From contig NC_008697.1 of the NCBI RefSeq assembly GCF_000015265.1, forward strand, positions 124,001 through 188,000: DNA of 64,000 nucleotides, written 5' to 3'. Shown piece after piece: positions 25,752 through 34,823 of the stretch (within the stretch, counting starts at the first letter, position 1; each line of letters opens with the position of its first letter). The notes under the pieces are model-generated. The model saw nothing but the letters and a program-made list of their open reading frames with translations. It searched no databases and had not been told where the DNA came from. This stretch comes from Nocardioides sp. JS614 (GTDB taxonomy: Bacteria; Actinomycetota; Actinomycetes; Propionibacteriales; Nocardioidaceae). The position numbers were made by a program, and so were the translations under genes.

Positions 25752-27424
25752 AACGTCTGCCAGCCCCGGGTGGCCAGTTGGAGGTTGAACGCGGTGTCTG
25801 GATCCGACAGGTCGTGGCCAGAGATCTCGCGGATCCTCTGGAGTCGGTATTTCAGGGTGCTGCGATGGACGGACAGCTCGATCGCCGTTGCGTCGTACTT
25901 GCCGCCGCACTCCAAGTATCTACTCAACGTGTGGACGAGGTCGGAGCCCTTCCGAGCGTCGTAGTCCAACAAAGGACTCAGCCAGAGACGAACGAACCGC
26001 TCGACGGCGGCCGGGTTCTCAACCTCCGCAAGAATTCGATAGACGCCGAGGTCGGCGTACACCGTCGCCTGATCCTCCGCCTTCGCGACGCCCTGCATCC
26101 GCAGCGCCAGTTGAGCCTCCCGGTAGGACTGCGGAAATCCCCCGGGACCCTGGCAGTAGTCGCCGACGCCAATTCGACATCGCCCTCCGCCAAGCTCCTT
26201 GATCACAAGGGTGCGGAATTTCTCCCAGTCGAGGTCCGCCTCGGAAAGCACGACCACCGACTCTCCGCGTGCCACCAGCAGGGTTCCAGCGTGCATTTGG
26301 CGGGCGGCGCGTCGAACGGCCAGGAAGAAGGCGCCACTGTCGTGGACTCGACCGTTGCCTTCGATCATCACCACACGGTGCGGCTTCTCGAGATCGTGAC
26401 CGAGCGCCTGCGCTCGTTCCAGCGCGCTTGACTCCTCGGTGCCGCTCAGCAGTTCATCAACAAGGTCCCGTCGCAGCCGAAGCTCAGTCTCAATCAGGCT
26501 TCTGAGACGAGCCAGCTCCATGGCGAGCACAGTCGCTCCATGTTCGATGGCGATTTGTTCCTGCTCTCCCGCCCGTTGGGCCGGGTCAATCAGCGCGAGC
26601 ACGCCGAGTACATCAGCAGCAGGATTCGCAATAGCGACAAGCCGGCCCCCTTCGCGCACGGGCTGGCCCTCACGCAACGCCCGACGGAGCATCTGCTCGC
26701 GCCGAGCCTGCGGGTCCTTCGGGTATGGCTCCGGCCGGTGAGGGCCCGCCCAAGCTCGTAGATTCCCGAAGCGGTCCTCGACAGCCACAGGAAACCCCGT
26801 CAACTCGTGAAGTGCCTGGGCGATGCCTTCCTGTCCTTCGCTCTTTGCCGCGACCCGCGTAAACCTGACGTGAATCTCCGTAGTTCGCTCAAGTGCTCGA
26901 ACTGTCTCCGCCAAGGTCTCAACGGCGCCTTGAAGTTCCTGCGCTGTTGCCCGCTCCTTGGCGTGGAGTCGCGCATTGATCAGGGCAATACCGGTCTGCT
27001 GGGCCAAGACTTGAAGCAGGAAAAGCTGGTTACCCGTCGGTTGCGCTGCCGCCCCGATCACCAGGTACCCGACCTGGCTCTGCATGCTCCGCAACGGCAG
27101 AGCCTTGACCCACGCACGGTCAGGAAGAGTGAGCTCAGCACGGGTCGATGAGAGTCTTGCCAGCTGGCCACTCAGGCTCACCTGCATCTCCGGGCTCAAC
27201 TTCGCGGAAGCTGCCGGGAGCCACTTCCCGTCTACCTGTGCACCGACGATGTGGCACGGCCCGAACGAAGGGACCGAGGTCTCAGCGAGGTGGAGGATCT
27301 TCTGCGGGTCACCGCTCTGGGTCATCAACATCGAAAGCATCAGCAGACCCTGGACGTTCGACAACTGCTCCCGCAGTTCGGCGTCCTCAATGGTCAAAGG
27401 GTGCTCGGGTTCGGCGCTCACCAT
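25733..27424 (-). CDS. PucR/CdaR-type transcriptional regulator with GAF domain, intact copy
   Basis: A 563-residue regulator. The N-terminus (EDAELREQLSNVQGLLMLSM) leads into a GAF-like sensor domain (about 40-170), a coiled linker (KERATAQELQGAVETLAETV), a second sensory/dimerisation region, and a C-terminal PucR HTH (LSVHRSTLKYRLQRIREISG). It follows the MEDS gene with a 4-bp gap. It is probably the substrate-responsive activator of the island; the mirror copy is split by an IS, leaving this as the only complete PucR-type gene in the window. Ligand unknown. Confidence 0.85.
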   Translation of the reverse strand: MVSAEPEHPLTIEDAELREQLSNVQGLLMLSMLMTQSGDPQKILHLAETSVPSFGPCHIVGAQVDGKWLPAASAKLSPEMQVSLSGQLARLSSTRAELTLPDRAWVKALPLRSMQSQVGYLVIGAAAQPTGNQLFLLQVLAQQTGIALINARLHAKERATAQELQGAVETLAETVRALERTTEIHVRFTRVAAKSEGQEGIAQALHELTGFPVAVEDRFGNLRAWAGPHRPEPYPKDPQARREQMLRRALREGQPVREGGRLVAIANPAADVLGVLALIDPAQRAGEQEQIAIEHGATVLAMELARLRSLIETELRLRRDLVDELLSGTEESSALERAQALGHDLEKPHRVVMIEGNGRVHDSGAFFLAVRRAARQMHAGTLLVARGESVVVLSEADLDWEKFRTLVIKELGGGRCRIGVGDYCQGPGGFPQSYREAQLALRMQGVAKAEDQATVYADLGVYRILAEVENPAAVERFVRLWLSPLLDYDARKGSDLVHTLSRYLECGGKYDATAIELSVHRSTLKYRLQRIREISGHDLSDPDTAFNLQLATRGWQTLQGLQA

Positions 27425-27428
27425 CGGG

Positions 27429-28046
27429 TCACCGGCTCGCCAGAAACTCTTCCGGCTCCAAGTAGTAGGGATTGTCGAGAACCATGCCGCCAAGCAGAAC
27501 CTTGGGGTGGGTCTTCAGCACGTCAACCAGAACTTCGCCGTCGAACCTCTCCAGCTCGTACAGGCACAGGACGACCTGGGGGTACCGGGGGAGCAGCCGA
27601 TTGAGCTTCGCTTCATAGCCGACAAGTTGGTCAACGCCTGGGAGGTTACTCAGCGCCCAGGTCATCTCGCCCGCAACCCGGGCGAACGGGAAGCCTTCGG
27701 CGACCGCGGCGCCGACATGGTCCTCCCAGAACTTCAGCATGGCCTCCGTCTCGAAGCTGCCATTGGCCAAGTAGGCGTTCCGGGAACGACGCAGTTCGAG
27801 CTGGTTGCCGTCTTTCGGAGATGGAAGGCCCTGGCCTGAGACGGCCTGTCGAATTCCGTCGAGGTCATCGGTGTCGAGAACCGCAATGCACTTCTCGCCG
27901 GCGAGCATCCCCTCGCTCAGGTAGGGCAGCAAGATCTCGTCGCGCTCGGCCAGGGTTGGATAAAAGGCGCAGATATGGTCACCCGCCTCGACAGTAACGC
28001 CGGGTTCACCGATCTGAATTGACGGGACCTGCTCTGAAGCCTGCAC
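27429..28046 (-). CDS. MEDS-domain sensory protein
   Basis: A 205-residue protein made of one MEDS (DcmR-type sensory) domain: GDHICAFYPTLAERDEI near residue 22, then EKCIAVLDTDD, and LPRYPQVVLCLYELERF. Such domains accompany regulators of C1 and halocarbon metabolism. GTG 28046 follows AAGGAG. It is cotranscribed with, and probably senses for, the PucR-type regulator. A 14-bp palindrome lies 51 bp upstream of the start. Confidence 0.82.
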   Translation of the reverse strand: MQASEQVPSIQIGEPGVTVEAGDHICAFYPTLAERDEILLPYLSEGMLAGEKCIAVLDTDDLDGIRQAVSGQGLPSPKDGNQLELRRSRNAYLANGSFETEAMLKFWEDHVGAAVAEGFPFARVAGEMTWALSNLPGVDQLVGYEAKLNRLLPRYPQVVLCLYELERFDGEVLVDVLKTHPKVLLGGMVLDNPYYLEPEEFLASR

Positions 28047-28096
28047 GTCGGGGGACTCCTTCTTGCTCGCTCTTGCTTCCCGATGGTACGTCGGTT

Positions 28097-28110
28097 GTGA
28101 TGGCCATCAC
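28097..28110. promoter_or_regulatory. 14-bp perfect palindrome, candidate operator
   Basis: GTGATGGCCATCAC is its own reverse complement and sits 51 bp upstream of the MEDS gene start. Position and symmetry suit an operator for the adjoining regulator pair, but no second copy was recognised. Confidence 0.4.
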
Positions 28111-28259
28111 TAGCCCTGTGAGGACCAATTGCGATGAAGAAACTGCCCTGGCGGGACGATGTGCGTTCGGAACTGCACGGCGCAACCGAGAGCGGCGGCA
28201 ACACTCGCCAGTCCACGAGTGTTCCTGCTGGTGCTGGCGCCCTTCGGCGTCCATCAGGG

Positions 28260-28400
28260 ATGACAACTCTCCCTCTGACCCCTCACACATTGGGGCGCGT
28301 ATCGCATGAGGTACGTCCATGGAGGGACCACTGAGGCGTTGCCGTTCGAGCATGACCCGGAGCCGTCGCTGCTGGTCCGCTCGCCCACCTTCTCGCAGTT
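28260..28400 (+). pseudogene. Decayed N-terminus of a molybdopterin oxidoreductase
   Basis: ATG 28260 begins MTTLPLTPH, then a +1 shift leads to HWGAYRMRYVHGGTTEALPF and EHDPEPS. This matches the first 37 residues of the intact protein at 926-3316 (MTTFPLTLTHWGAYRMRHV...ENDPDPS). Similarity fades soon after. It is a truncated, frameshifted copy on the opposite strand to the intact gene, divergent from the regulator pair. Confidence 0.8.
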
Positions 28401-28575
28401 CGAGCCTGCTGTGGTGCCGTGCATGATGACTTGGCGCAGGGCGCCGTCCGGAACTCGTCCGCCGCTGTCGAAACCCGGGACAAGGGCAGCTCGTGGCCGG
28501 TGCGCTTCGAGCCCGAAGCGTGCGAACGGACCGCACGAATCACCCCTCGGATTGCGATGCCCCGATCCACATCGA

Positions 28576-28893
28576 TCACGGGGATGCCGACAATGCCGCA
28601 GCCCATTTCAAGGCGCGCCTCAGATCGCGCAGGGCGGGGACACTTCCGGTGCCGGGATAGATCCGGCAGGCGATCGACGCTGGGCTCTCGGGTTCCGGGA
28701 AGAGGTCCACACCGTCGACGCAGATCGTCGGTGAGCCGATGAAGTGGCGAAGATCGGCATCGACCTGCGTCTCGATCAACGTGATATCGAAGCCAACAGA
28801 TCCGAGTCCAACATCCTCCAGCGCCGTCGTGAGAGATTCAACGGCCGCTGCCTCATGGGGGCATTCCGGGATAACCAGCAACTCAATCCTCAT
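28576..28893 (-). CDS. Thioredoxin-fold small protein
   Basis: A 105-residue protein that looks like an actinobacterial thioredoxin-like family: beta strand plus cysteine at MRIELLVIPECPHE, the cis-Pro segment GSPTICVDGVDLFP, and a C-terminal SIACRIYPGTGSVPALRDLRRAL. Only one cysteine is present at the usual CxxC site (ECPHE), so it is not a classical thioredoxin. Function unknown. ATG 28893 is preferred; ATG 28902 is also possible. It lies between the Mo-enzyme remnant and an IS remnant. Confidence 0.6.
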   Translation of the reverse strand: MRIELLVIPECPHEAAAVESLTTALEDVGLGSVGFDITLIETQVDADLRHFIGSPTICVDGVDLFPEPESPASIACRIYPGTGSVPALRDLRRALKWAAALSASP

Positions 28894-29183
28894 GCAGCCC
28901 ATAGTGCGCTCGAGGGAGCGCTTTCGGTACGCGGCCGAGGTCGGAGGCGGGAATGACCCGCTGCTCGGATCGCGACTCGACATAGGAGGTGTCGTCTCAC
29001 CAGGCGCGGCCGAAGGGTCCTGCGCTTGGGCAGCCTGCTCGATTCGACACCTCATCGGAGAGCCAGGAGCTGAGCAGTTGGCCAGGCACGAGTCGAAGAC
29101 CCCGAAGTCGGCAGCGGGCTGCTTCAGCTGACTGAGCTCACGATTCTTCGCAACGCGGGCAGCAGACCACGTTCTGGTGGCTG

Positions 29184-29390
29184 ATTGGCATCGTCTACCA
29201 CGCCGACGTCCTCACCCTCAAAGGCGCCAGCTGCCGACTCCGTGGTCGCGGCATCGACCGCATTCCCAACATCCGCACCACCATGTCGGACTCCCCCGTT
29301 CCGCTCGCTGGGCGGGCGGCTTTGCGGCTCGTCGATGGGCTGTCCGTTCGCGACGAATGTGTCGGCTCAGCCGCGGCTCATGTGTCCTGA
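29184..29390 (+). pseudogene. IS21-family istB C-terminal remnant
   Basis: The frame reads IGIVYHADVLTLKGASCRLRGRGID, closely resembling the C-terminus of IstB helper ATPases (DRLVHHADVLxLKGxSYRLRxRG). Walker motifs and the istA gene are absent. It marks a past IS21-type insertion in the centre of the island. Confidence 0.65.
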
Positions 29391-29567
29391 GGATGGCAAC
29401 GAGTCGTTCATGTTCGCCCTATCAGGTCGTGGAGATCGCGACATTTCGTTCCTACCGTTGCTCCGAGCAGGGCTCATGGCGACCGGATCTTCTTCGCTGC
29501 GTTTCTCGAGAATCCATTTCGTCGACTGGTCGTCGCCGGAAACCTGACAACAGATTGGAGATCCGTT

Positions 29568-29819
29568 ATGCGCTCGGCAGCTCCCCTGATAGACGGGTTC
29601 CGTCGCGCCATCTCCCGGTTCCCCGGCGCCTGGGGAACGTGCGTCGTCGACGACCGCGAGGCCGTGTGTGCCCGGCTCGAGGGAGGTAGGAACGTCATCG
29701 GACCGGACTCAAGTGACGGGGACAGCTGGTTCCACCTGAAGCGCACCCCCTACAGGCGGTTCCTGCGCCGCAAAGTGACGAGTCGGGGCCAGCGCGGGGA
29801 TCGGGGTGTCCGGTCATGA
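29568..29819 (+). CDS. Small hypothetical protein, first of a conserved gene pair
   Basis: An 83-residue protein, GGAG site before ATG 29568. It contains GTCVVDDREAVCARLE and a W-F-rich turn (GDSWFHLKRTP). Same layout as the protein at 55204-55461 (GSCVMDYDHQVGYVRLN ... WFNVTPTRNG). Both are followed by a 46-aa gene starting at an ATGA overlap. Function unknown. Confidence 0.5.
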   Translation: MRSAAPLIDGFRRAISRFPGAWGTCVVDDREAVCARLEGGRNVIGPDSSDGDSWFHLKRTPYRRFLRRKVTSRGQRGDRGVRS

Positions 29820-29956
29820 CATGGCACACCGTCACGGTGGCCGAGGACGGTCTGGAGGAGCTCCTTTTATCGATCCGTCGCGCCGGCGGATCGATCACTC
29901 ACAGCTTTCCCGGCTCGGCCGGGTACACCGTCATCTACGCGACGGTCGAGAACTAG
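29816..29956 (+). CDS. 46-aa hypothetical protein, second of the conserved pair
   Basis: Starts MTWHTVTVAEDGLEELL, with RRAGGSITHSFPGSAGYTV. It aligns over its whole length with the 46-aa protein at 55458-55598 (MTWHIEVVD ... GGGTITSSRPCPDGYSITY). ATGA overlap with the upstream gene indicates coupling. Unknown function; pairs like this occur on actinobacterial mobile elements (inference). Confidence 0.55.
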   Translation: MTWHTVTVAEDGLEELLLSIRRAGGSITHSFPGSAGYTVIYATVEN

Positions 29957-30704
29957 ACGGTGTATCACGAGGTTCTCAATGCGGAGCAGGCAGCGGAAAC
30001 CTCCGCGTGGTGGCAGAGGGCCATGGAGGTCCCAAGCGATCAGGACGTCTGATCTCTAGAACGCCGCCTCTGCTGCGAGGGGGCGTTGCTCGGGTGAGAG
30101 GTCGACCGGCCGTGGTGCTCCAGCCCCGATGCCTGGGGCGCCCTCGAAGTGACGAGCTCCGTTGCGTCGACACCTTGAATTTACTCAGGGAGTCGTGGGC
30201 GCCATCAGCGCACCGGCACGTGGAACCCTGGACAGTCCGGAGAGGTTTCGCGGAAGATGTCGGCCCTCGCGGATGGGGGCAGGCTCGCGACCTAAGCCCG
30301 GGCATGGCCGCGCCAACAGCGGGCCAGGTTCACCGAGCTCGTTCGAGGGTGCGGCAGGGCAGGGAGACGACGCTTTGGTCGACATCGTCGACGTCCGCTG
30401 GCGCTCCTTTGCGCGAGGCGTTGTCGGTCACATTGGTTGACGACGACTGCCCAGGGCTGCAAGGTCCAACCCGTTCCCCCAACGGGACTCGAGTGGGTGG
30501 CCTCATGGGTCATCCCATTGCGGGAATCAACTTCGAAGCAGCGAATGAACCAACTGGAGCGCGAGGTGTGCGCCAGGGCTCGGTCTCCGATTGCCCAACA
30601 CGCGGTGCCGCCTGCGCGACCGCAAGACGTACACCTCCTCCTAGATGCAACTCGCGGAGACGTTGGATCCCGCCGGACGACGGCCAAGACACGCGGCCAA
30701 CGCC
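29957..30704. other. 748 bp with no supported gene
   Basis: Several frames are open in both strands because of high GC, but none has a credible ribosome site, family resemblance or homologue elsewhere in the window. It separates the small gene pair from the dehydrogenase terminator. Confidence 0.4.
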
Positions 30705-30742
30705 TGAGTCTGGCCCCGCCCGGGGCGGCGGGGCCAGACTCA
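30705..30742. terminator. Terminator of the 2-KPCC / dehydrogenase operon
   Basis: TGAGTCTGGCCCCGCC (30705-30720) pairs perfectly with GGCGGGGCCAGACTCA (30727-30742), a 16-bp stem with a 6-nt loop, 92 bp beyond the dehydrogenase stop on the minus strand. Confidence 0.75.
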
Positions 30743-30834
30743 CTGGGCTTCAGCCCCGGTAGGTCGGGGCGCCGCCCCATCGCAGCGCCCCCGGACCAAG
30801 TGTCGAGCCTTGACGCCGAGCCACCCATGCGTCG

Positions 30835-31581
30835 CTACAGAGCGATCCACCCACCGTCGACGACGAGTGCGTGACCTGTCATGTAGGCCAGCTTGTCGGA
30901 GGCAAGCGCTACCACCGCATCGGCGATATCCTCAGGTTTCGCCACACGCCCAAGTGGGATCTTCGACTCAACTTGTGCGCGAAGTTCTGGAACATCAAGT
31001 CGCCATTGGGTCATCGGGGTCTCGACCATGCCGGGGCAGATGGCGTTGGCGCGGACGCCCGCTGCTGCGTAGTCGACGGCGAGCGACCTGGTGAACGCGA
31101 TCGCCGCCCCCTTCGACGCGGTGTAGGCACATCGCCCTGGAAATGCGACTAGGCCGGCAACCGAAGCCACGGTGATCACGTGGCCCGACTTCTGGATCAG
31201 CATCGTTGGCAGTACGGCGCGGGTACACAGGAACGGGCCCCTGACATTGACCGCATGGACCAGGTCCCATTGCTCAACCGGCGTGTCATGACAGACAGTC
31301 GCCTCTGCGGACCCGGTGATGCCGGCGTTGTTGACCAACAGGTCGACCCGGCCAAAGGCATCGAGGATCGCCTCGACCGCGGATTCCACTCCGGCGGGAT
31401 CGGTCACGTCGGCTTCGAGCGAGAGATCGGCATCCGGTGCGAAGCCCAGGTCGATGACGGCGACACGGTAGCCGTCGCTCGCCAGGCGCTCCGCCGTCAT
31501 CTGGCCGATCCCCGAGCAACCACCCGTGACGACCGCGACGGGAACTGCTTCACCTTCCTTGACACTCATCGGCTCGCTCAC
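30835..31581 (-). CDS. xecD: 2-hydroxypropyl-CoM dehydrogenase (R-HPCDH type)
   Basis: A 248-residue SDR: TGGCSGIG (19-26), NNAG (84-87), catalytic Ser140, Tyr153 and Lys157. Arg150 (FPGRCAYTASK) and Arg194 (PMTQWRLD) fall where R-specific hydroxypropyl-CoM dehydrogenase binds the CoM sulfonate. It oxidises hydroxypropyl-CoM to 2-ketopropyl-CoM. GTG 31581 overlaps the 2-KPCC stop (GTGA); ATG 31569 is an alternative. Only one stereospecific enzyme is intact here, whereas propene oxidisers usually need R and S forms or a selective monooxygenase. Confidence 0.85.
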   Translation of the reverse strand: MSEPMSVKEGEAVPVAVVTGGCSGIGQMTAERLASDGYRVAVIDLGFAPDADLSLEADVTDPAGVESAVEAILDAFGRVDLLVNNAGITGSAEATVCHDTPVEQWDLVHAVNVRGPFLCTRAVLPTMLIQKSGHVITVASVAGLVAFPGRCAYTASKGAAIAFTRSLAVDYAAAGVRANAICPGMVETPMTQWRLDVPELRAQVESKIPLGRVAKPEDIADAVVALASDKLAYMTGHALVVDGGWIAL

Positions 31582-33140
31582 AGGTCCGTGAGGTGCTGTT
31601 GGCCTGCCCTGAGTCGAGACAGCTGGATGAAGTGGTCGGGGTTGAGGAACAACTCATTCATCTCGCCCATCTCGTCGACGGTGATCCCCTTGCGGATGAG
31701 GTGATCGAGGTACTGGAAGGCGTCCTTGGCGCCGAAACCGACGTGGTGTGCGCCGAGCAGCCGACGAGTCTTCCCGTCGTAGACGGCCTTCTGGAAGCCG
31801 GTGAGCTCGGGCCGGGTGAAGGCGTAGAGCATGGACCCCTCGGCGCACGGGAGGGCAAGCTCGTCGTCGCGGATGCCCTTGGGCGGCATCTGGATGACAG
31901 CGATGTCGCCGTACTCTGCGCGCGCCTCCTCCTCGGAGAGACCCACCCACGTGACCTCGTACGTGGTGTGGAGGAAGTCCGGGTACTCGGAGAAGTCGAA
32001 CTCGTAGGGGTCGCCCATGATGTTGCGGGCCGCGGTCATGCCGCACTTGCGGGCCTTGAACATCTCCATCGGCGAGCCGATGAGGTCACCGATCGCGTAG
32101 ACGCCCGGCACCGAGGTCCGCATGCGCGAGTCGACCTGAACGAACCCCTTCTCATCCACCTCGATACCCAGCGCATCGACGAACGGCTTCGTGTGCGGCC
32201 GCTCCCCGGTGCCCATGAAGACGAAGTCGGTGTCGATCGTCTTCTCGCTGCCGTCGGCCAGCCGCACGCGGACACCGGTCACCTTGCCGTTGCCGATCAC
32301 CTCGATCGGCTCGGCTCCCTCGAGGATCTCCATCCCCCGCTTGCGCATGTTGCCCACGACGTACGTGCGCAGATCCTCGTCGACGTGGTGCAGGCTCGCC
32401 GTACGCATCAGCGGGCTGCGGGACACGATCGTCGTCTGGCAACCAGCAGCCTGGTAGAAGGAGCCGTACTCCAGGGCAATCTTGGAGCCACCGATGATCA
32501 CGCAGCGGGACGGCTCGTAGTCGAGCTCCTCGATGAGACTGGCGAAGTCGAACACCCCGTGCAGCTCGAGGCCGGGGATGCCGTCAGGCACGTAGCTGCG
32601 CGCGCCGGTCGCGAGGACGATGTTGCGAGTCGTGTAACGCCTCCCCGACACCTCCACAGTGTTCGCGTCGATGACGGTGGCCTCGGCATTGAGGATGTAC
32701 TCCATCCCCAGCTGCTCCTTGCTCTGCCAGTTCATGAACGCGTGCGGATTGTTTCGTCCGGCTTTGAACAGGTCGACCAGGTCCCGGATGGAGGCACGCT
32801 TGTCGTCGAACTCGGGGAACCAGAGCGTCCCGGCGTTCCAACGCATGTAGTCCATCTCGCGGGCGGCCTCGGAGAACAGGTGGTGCGGCACGCAGGCCTG
32901 GTGCGGGCACGAGCCGCCAAGGAAAGGCCACTTGTCGATCACCAACTGCCGGCCGCCACGCGCCTGCAGGTACGCGGACCCGAAGCGCCCGCCGGCCCCG
33001 CCGCCGATGAAGATCGCGTCGTAGGGACGCGTGTCGTCGTGGTCGACGTTCTCGAGCGGCTCATTCACCTCTCCGGTTTCGGCACGGTGGATCAGGTCTT
33101 CCCACTCGGCCATGCTCAGCACGCTGTTGCGCAGGTCCAT
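31578..33140 (-). CDS. xecC: 2-ketopropyl-CoM carboxylase/oxidoreductase (2-KPCC)
   Basis: A 520-residue member of the disulfide oxidoreductase family. Redox Cys78/Cys83 are in GGSCPHQACVPHH, FAD motif IFIGGGAGGRFGSA (43-56), NADPH motif IIGGSKIALEYG, and LFLNPDHFIQLSRL near the C-terminus keeps the Phe-x4-His that replaces the His-Glu dyad in 2-KPCC. It cleaves 2-ketopropyl-CoM with NADPH and carboxylates it to acetoacetate plus CoM. ATG 33140 (GAGGAGAGACCG) is chosen; 46 upstream codons lie in the promoter. First gene of a two-gene operon divergent from the right regulator pair. Confidence 0.95.
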   Translation of the reverse strand: MDLRNSVLSMAEWEDLIHRAETGEVNEPLENVDHDDTRPYDAIFIGGGAGGRFGSAYLQARGGRQLVIDKWPFLGGSCPHQACVPHHLFSEAAREMDYMRWNAGTLWFPEFDDKRASIRDLVDLFKAGRNNPHAFMNWQSKEQLGMEYILNAEATVIDANTVEVSGRRYTTRNIVLATGARSYVPDGIPGLELHGVFDFASLIEELDYEPSRCVIIGGSKIALEYGSFYQAAGCQTTIVSRSPLMRTASLHHVDEDLRTYVVGNMRKRGMEILEGAEPIEVIGNGKVTGVRVRLADGSEKTIDTDFVFMGTGERPHTKPFVDALGIEVDEKGFVQVDSRMRTSVPGVYAIGDLIGSPMEMFKARKCGMTAARNIMGDPYEFDFSEYPDFLHTTYEVTWVGLSEEEARAEYGDIAVIQMPPKGIRDDELALPCAEGSMLYAFTRPELTGFQKAVYDGKTRRLLGAHHVGFGAKDAFQYLDHLIRKGITVDEMGEMNELFLNPDHFIQLSRLRAGQQHLTDL

Positions 33141-33361
33141 CGGTCTCTCCTCGTCGTTGGCCCGTGTGGCCGCCAGCGTCAGGGAGCGAGCGACCACGCC
33201 GCCATGTCCTGGTGGGGTGAGGCAACGCCCGGATCTCGCCCGCCTCGGACGTGTCCTTCCAGGACTAGTCGTCCTCATGGATTCAGCCTGGCGGGACTAG
33301 AGAGTTCTCTTGGGGTCGCCGTAGCATCGAAGGCAAACATCCATCAGCAAGGGAGGCCACG
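33141..33361. promoter_or_regulatory. Divergent control region, 2-KPCC operon / right regulator pair
   Basis: A 221-bp gap between divergent starts. GGACTAG occurs twice in direct orientation (33262-33268 and 33294-33300), 32 bp apart or about three helical turns. The first is part of the palindrome GACTAGTC. These are candidate operator half-sites; not tested. Confidence 0.4.
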
Positions 33362-33979
33362 GTGCAGCCTTCAGAGCACCTGTCGTCGGTACACCTCGGA
33401 GTGCCCGGCGTGGACATTGCGCCGGGTGACCACATCTGTGCGTTTTACCCGACCCTGGCTGAGCGTGACGAGATCTTCGTGCCCTATCTAAGGGACGGTC
33501 TCCGGACCGGCGACAAGTGCATAGCGGTCCTTGACACGGATGACTTGGACGACCTCGGACAGGCACTGTCGGCCGAGTTCCCGGCGGTGGCCGGCAACAA
33601 AGAGCAGCTCGACATGCGTCACTCGCGCAACACCTACTTGGCGGATGGAGCGTTCGCCACGGAGGCCATGCTGAAGTTCTGGGAAGACTCCGTAAGCGGC
33701 GCTATGGACGACGGGTTTCAGTTCACTCGGATCGTCGGCGAGATGACCTGGGCGCTGAGCAACCTCCCGGGCGTCGATGAGCTGGTCAGCTACGAAGCGA
33801 AGCTCAACCGGTTGCTCCCTCGCTTCCCCCAGGTCGTCCTCTGCCTCTACGAACTGGACAGGTTCGACGGGGACATTCTGGTCGACGTGCTCAAGACCCA
33901 CCCCAAAGTTCTCCTGGGCGGGATCCTGCTGGACAACCCCTACTACCTGGAGCCGGAAGAGTTTCTGGCGAGTCGGTGA
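33362..33979 (+). CDS. MEDS-domain sensory protein, right copy
   Basis: A 205-residue homologue of the protein at 27429-28046, intact, with GDHICAFYPTLAERDEI and the same GTG start (GTGCAGCCTTCAGAGC versus GTGCAGGCTTCAGAGC). It is followed 3 bp later by the interrupted PucR-type regulator, so it may now lack its cognate partner or work with the left regulator (inference). Confidence 0.82.
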   Translation: MQPSEHLSSVHLGVPGVDIAPGDHICAFYPTLAERDEIFVPYLRDGLRTGDKCIAVLDTDDLDDLGQALSAEFPAVAGNKEQLDMRHSRNTYLADGAFATEAMLKFWEDSVSGAMDDGFQFTRIVGEMTWALSNLPGVDELVSYEAKLNRLLPRFPQVVLCLYELDRFDGDILVDVLKTHPKVLLGGILLDNPYYLEPEEFLASR

Positions 33980-34788
33980 CCCATGGTGACTACCGCACCG
34001 GAGCACCCCTCGACCACCATGGTTGATGCGGATCTGCGCGAGCAGCTGTCGAACCTCCAAGGCTTGCTCATGCTCTCGATGTTGATGACCCAGAGCGGAG
34101 ATCCGCAGAAGATCCTGCACCTCGCGGAGACCTCCGTCCCCTCCTTCGGGCGGTGCCACATCGTGGGCGCCAAGGTGGACGACAAGTGGCTGCCCGCAGC
34201 CTCCGCAAAGCTCACGCCAGAGGCCCAGATCCACCTGGCCACTCAGTTGACTGCACTCTCGGCGAGCGGTGGTGACCTCAGGATCGCTGGCCGCGGCTGG
34301 GTCAAGGCCCTCCCGCTCCGCACCCTGCACAGCCAAGTCGGCTATCTCGTGGTGGGGGCTGCAGAGCCACCACCGGCCAACGTGCAGTTCCTCCTGCAGG
34401 TCCTGGCTCAGCAAACAGGTATCGCCCTTGTCAACGAGCAACTCCATGCCAAGGAGCGCGCTACGGCCGAGCAGCTCCAGGGTGCCAACGAGACCTTGGC
34501 GTCGACTGTCCGCGCACTCGAGCGCACCACCGAGATCCACGTACGCTTTACTCGGGTCGCAGCAGCCGGTGAGGGACAGGAAGGCATCGCACGCGCTCTT
34601 CACGAGCTCACCGGATTCTCGGTGGCGATCGAGGACCGCTACGGAAATCTCCGTGCCTGGGCCGGGCCCAACCAGCCCGAGCCGTACCCCAAGGATCCCC
34701 AAGCCAAGCGTGAGCAGATGCTCAGGCGAGCACTGCGAGAAGGCCGGCCGGTGCGCGAAGCGGGCCGGCTGGTCGCGATCGCGAGTCC

Positions 34789-34817
34789 GGGCCTTACCCC
34801 CGGTTCTTGGACACGGG
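34789..34817. repeat. Left target duplication and left inverted repeat of the IS
   Basis: GGGCC (34789-34793) followed by the terminal repeat TTACCCCCGGTTCTTGGACA running to about 34817. It differs from the right end by one base and one extra C. Confidence 0.85.
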
Positions 34818-34823
34818 GTTGGA

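Larger units (their letters stand above)
4588..28046. repeat. Left arm of an imperfect, gene-scale inverted duplication
   Basis: This arm runs DUF1097 protein, small proteins, etnDCBA, etnE, acyl-CoA synthetase, CoA-transferase beta and alpha, SDR, CoADR, divergent promoter, CoM biosynthesis operon, APS reductase, aldehyde dehydrogenase, PucR regulator, MEDS protein. The same genes recur in inverted order at 33362-54033. Protein copies are mostly identical by eye but carry many substitutions, so the duplication is old or the arms were acquired separately from related donors. Confidence 0.9.

Noticed and set aside
28283..28606. A 107-codon minus-strand frame (GCGIVGIPVIDVDRGIAIRG...)
   Set aside because: It looks partly protein-like but overlaps the Mo-enzyme fossil and has no recognised family or good start.
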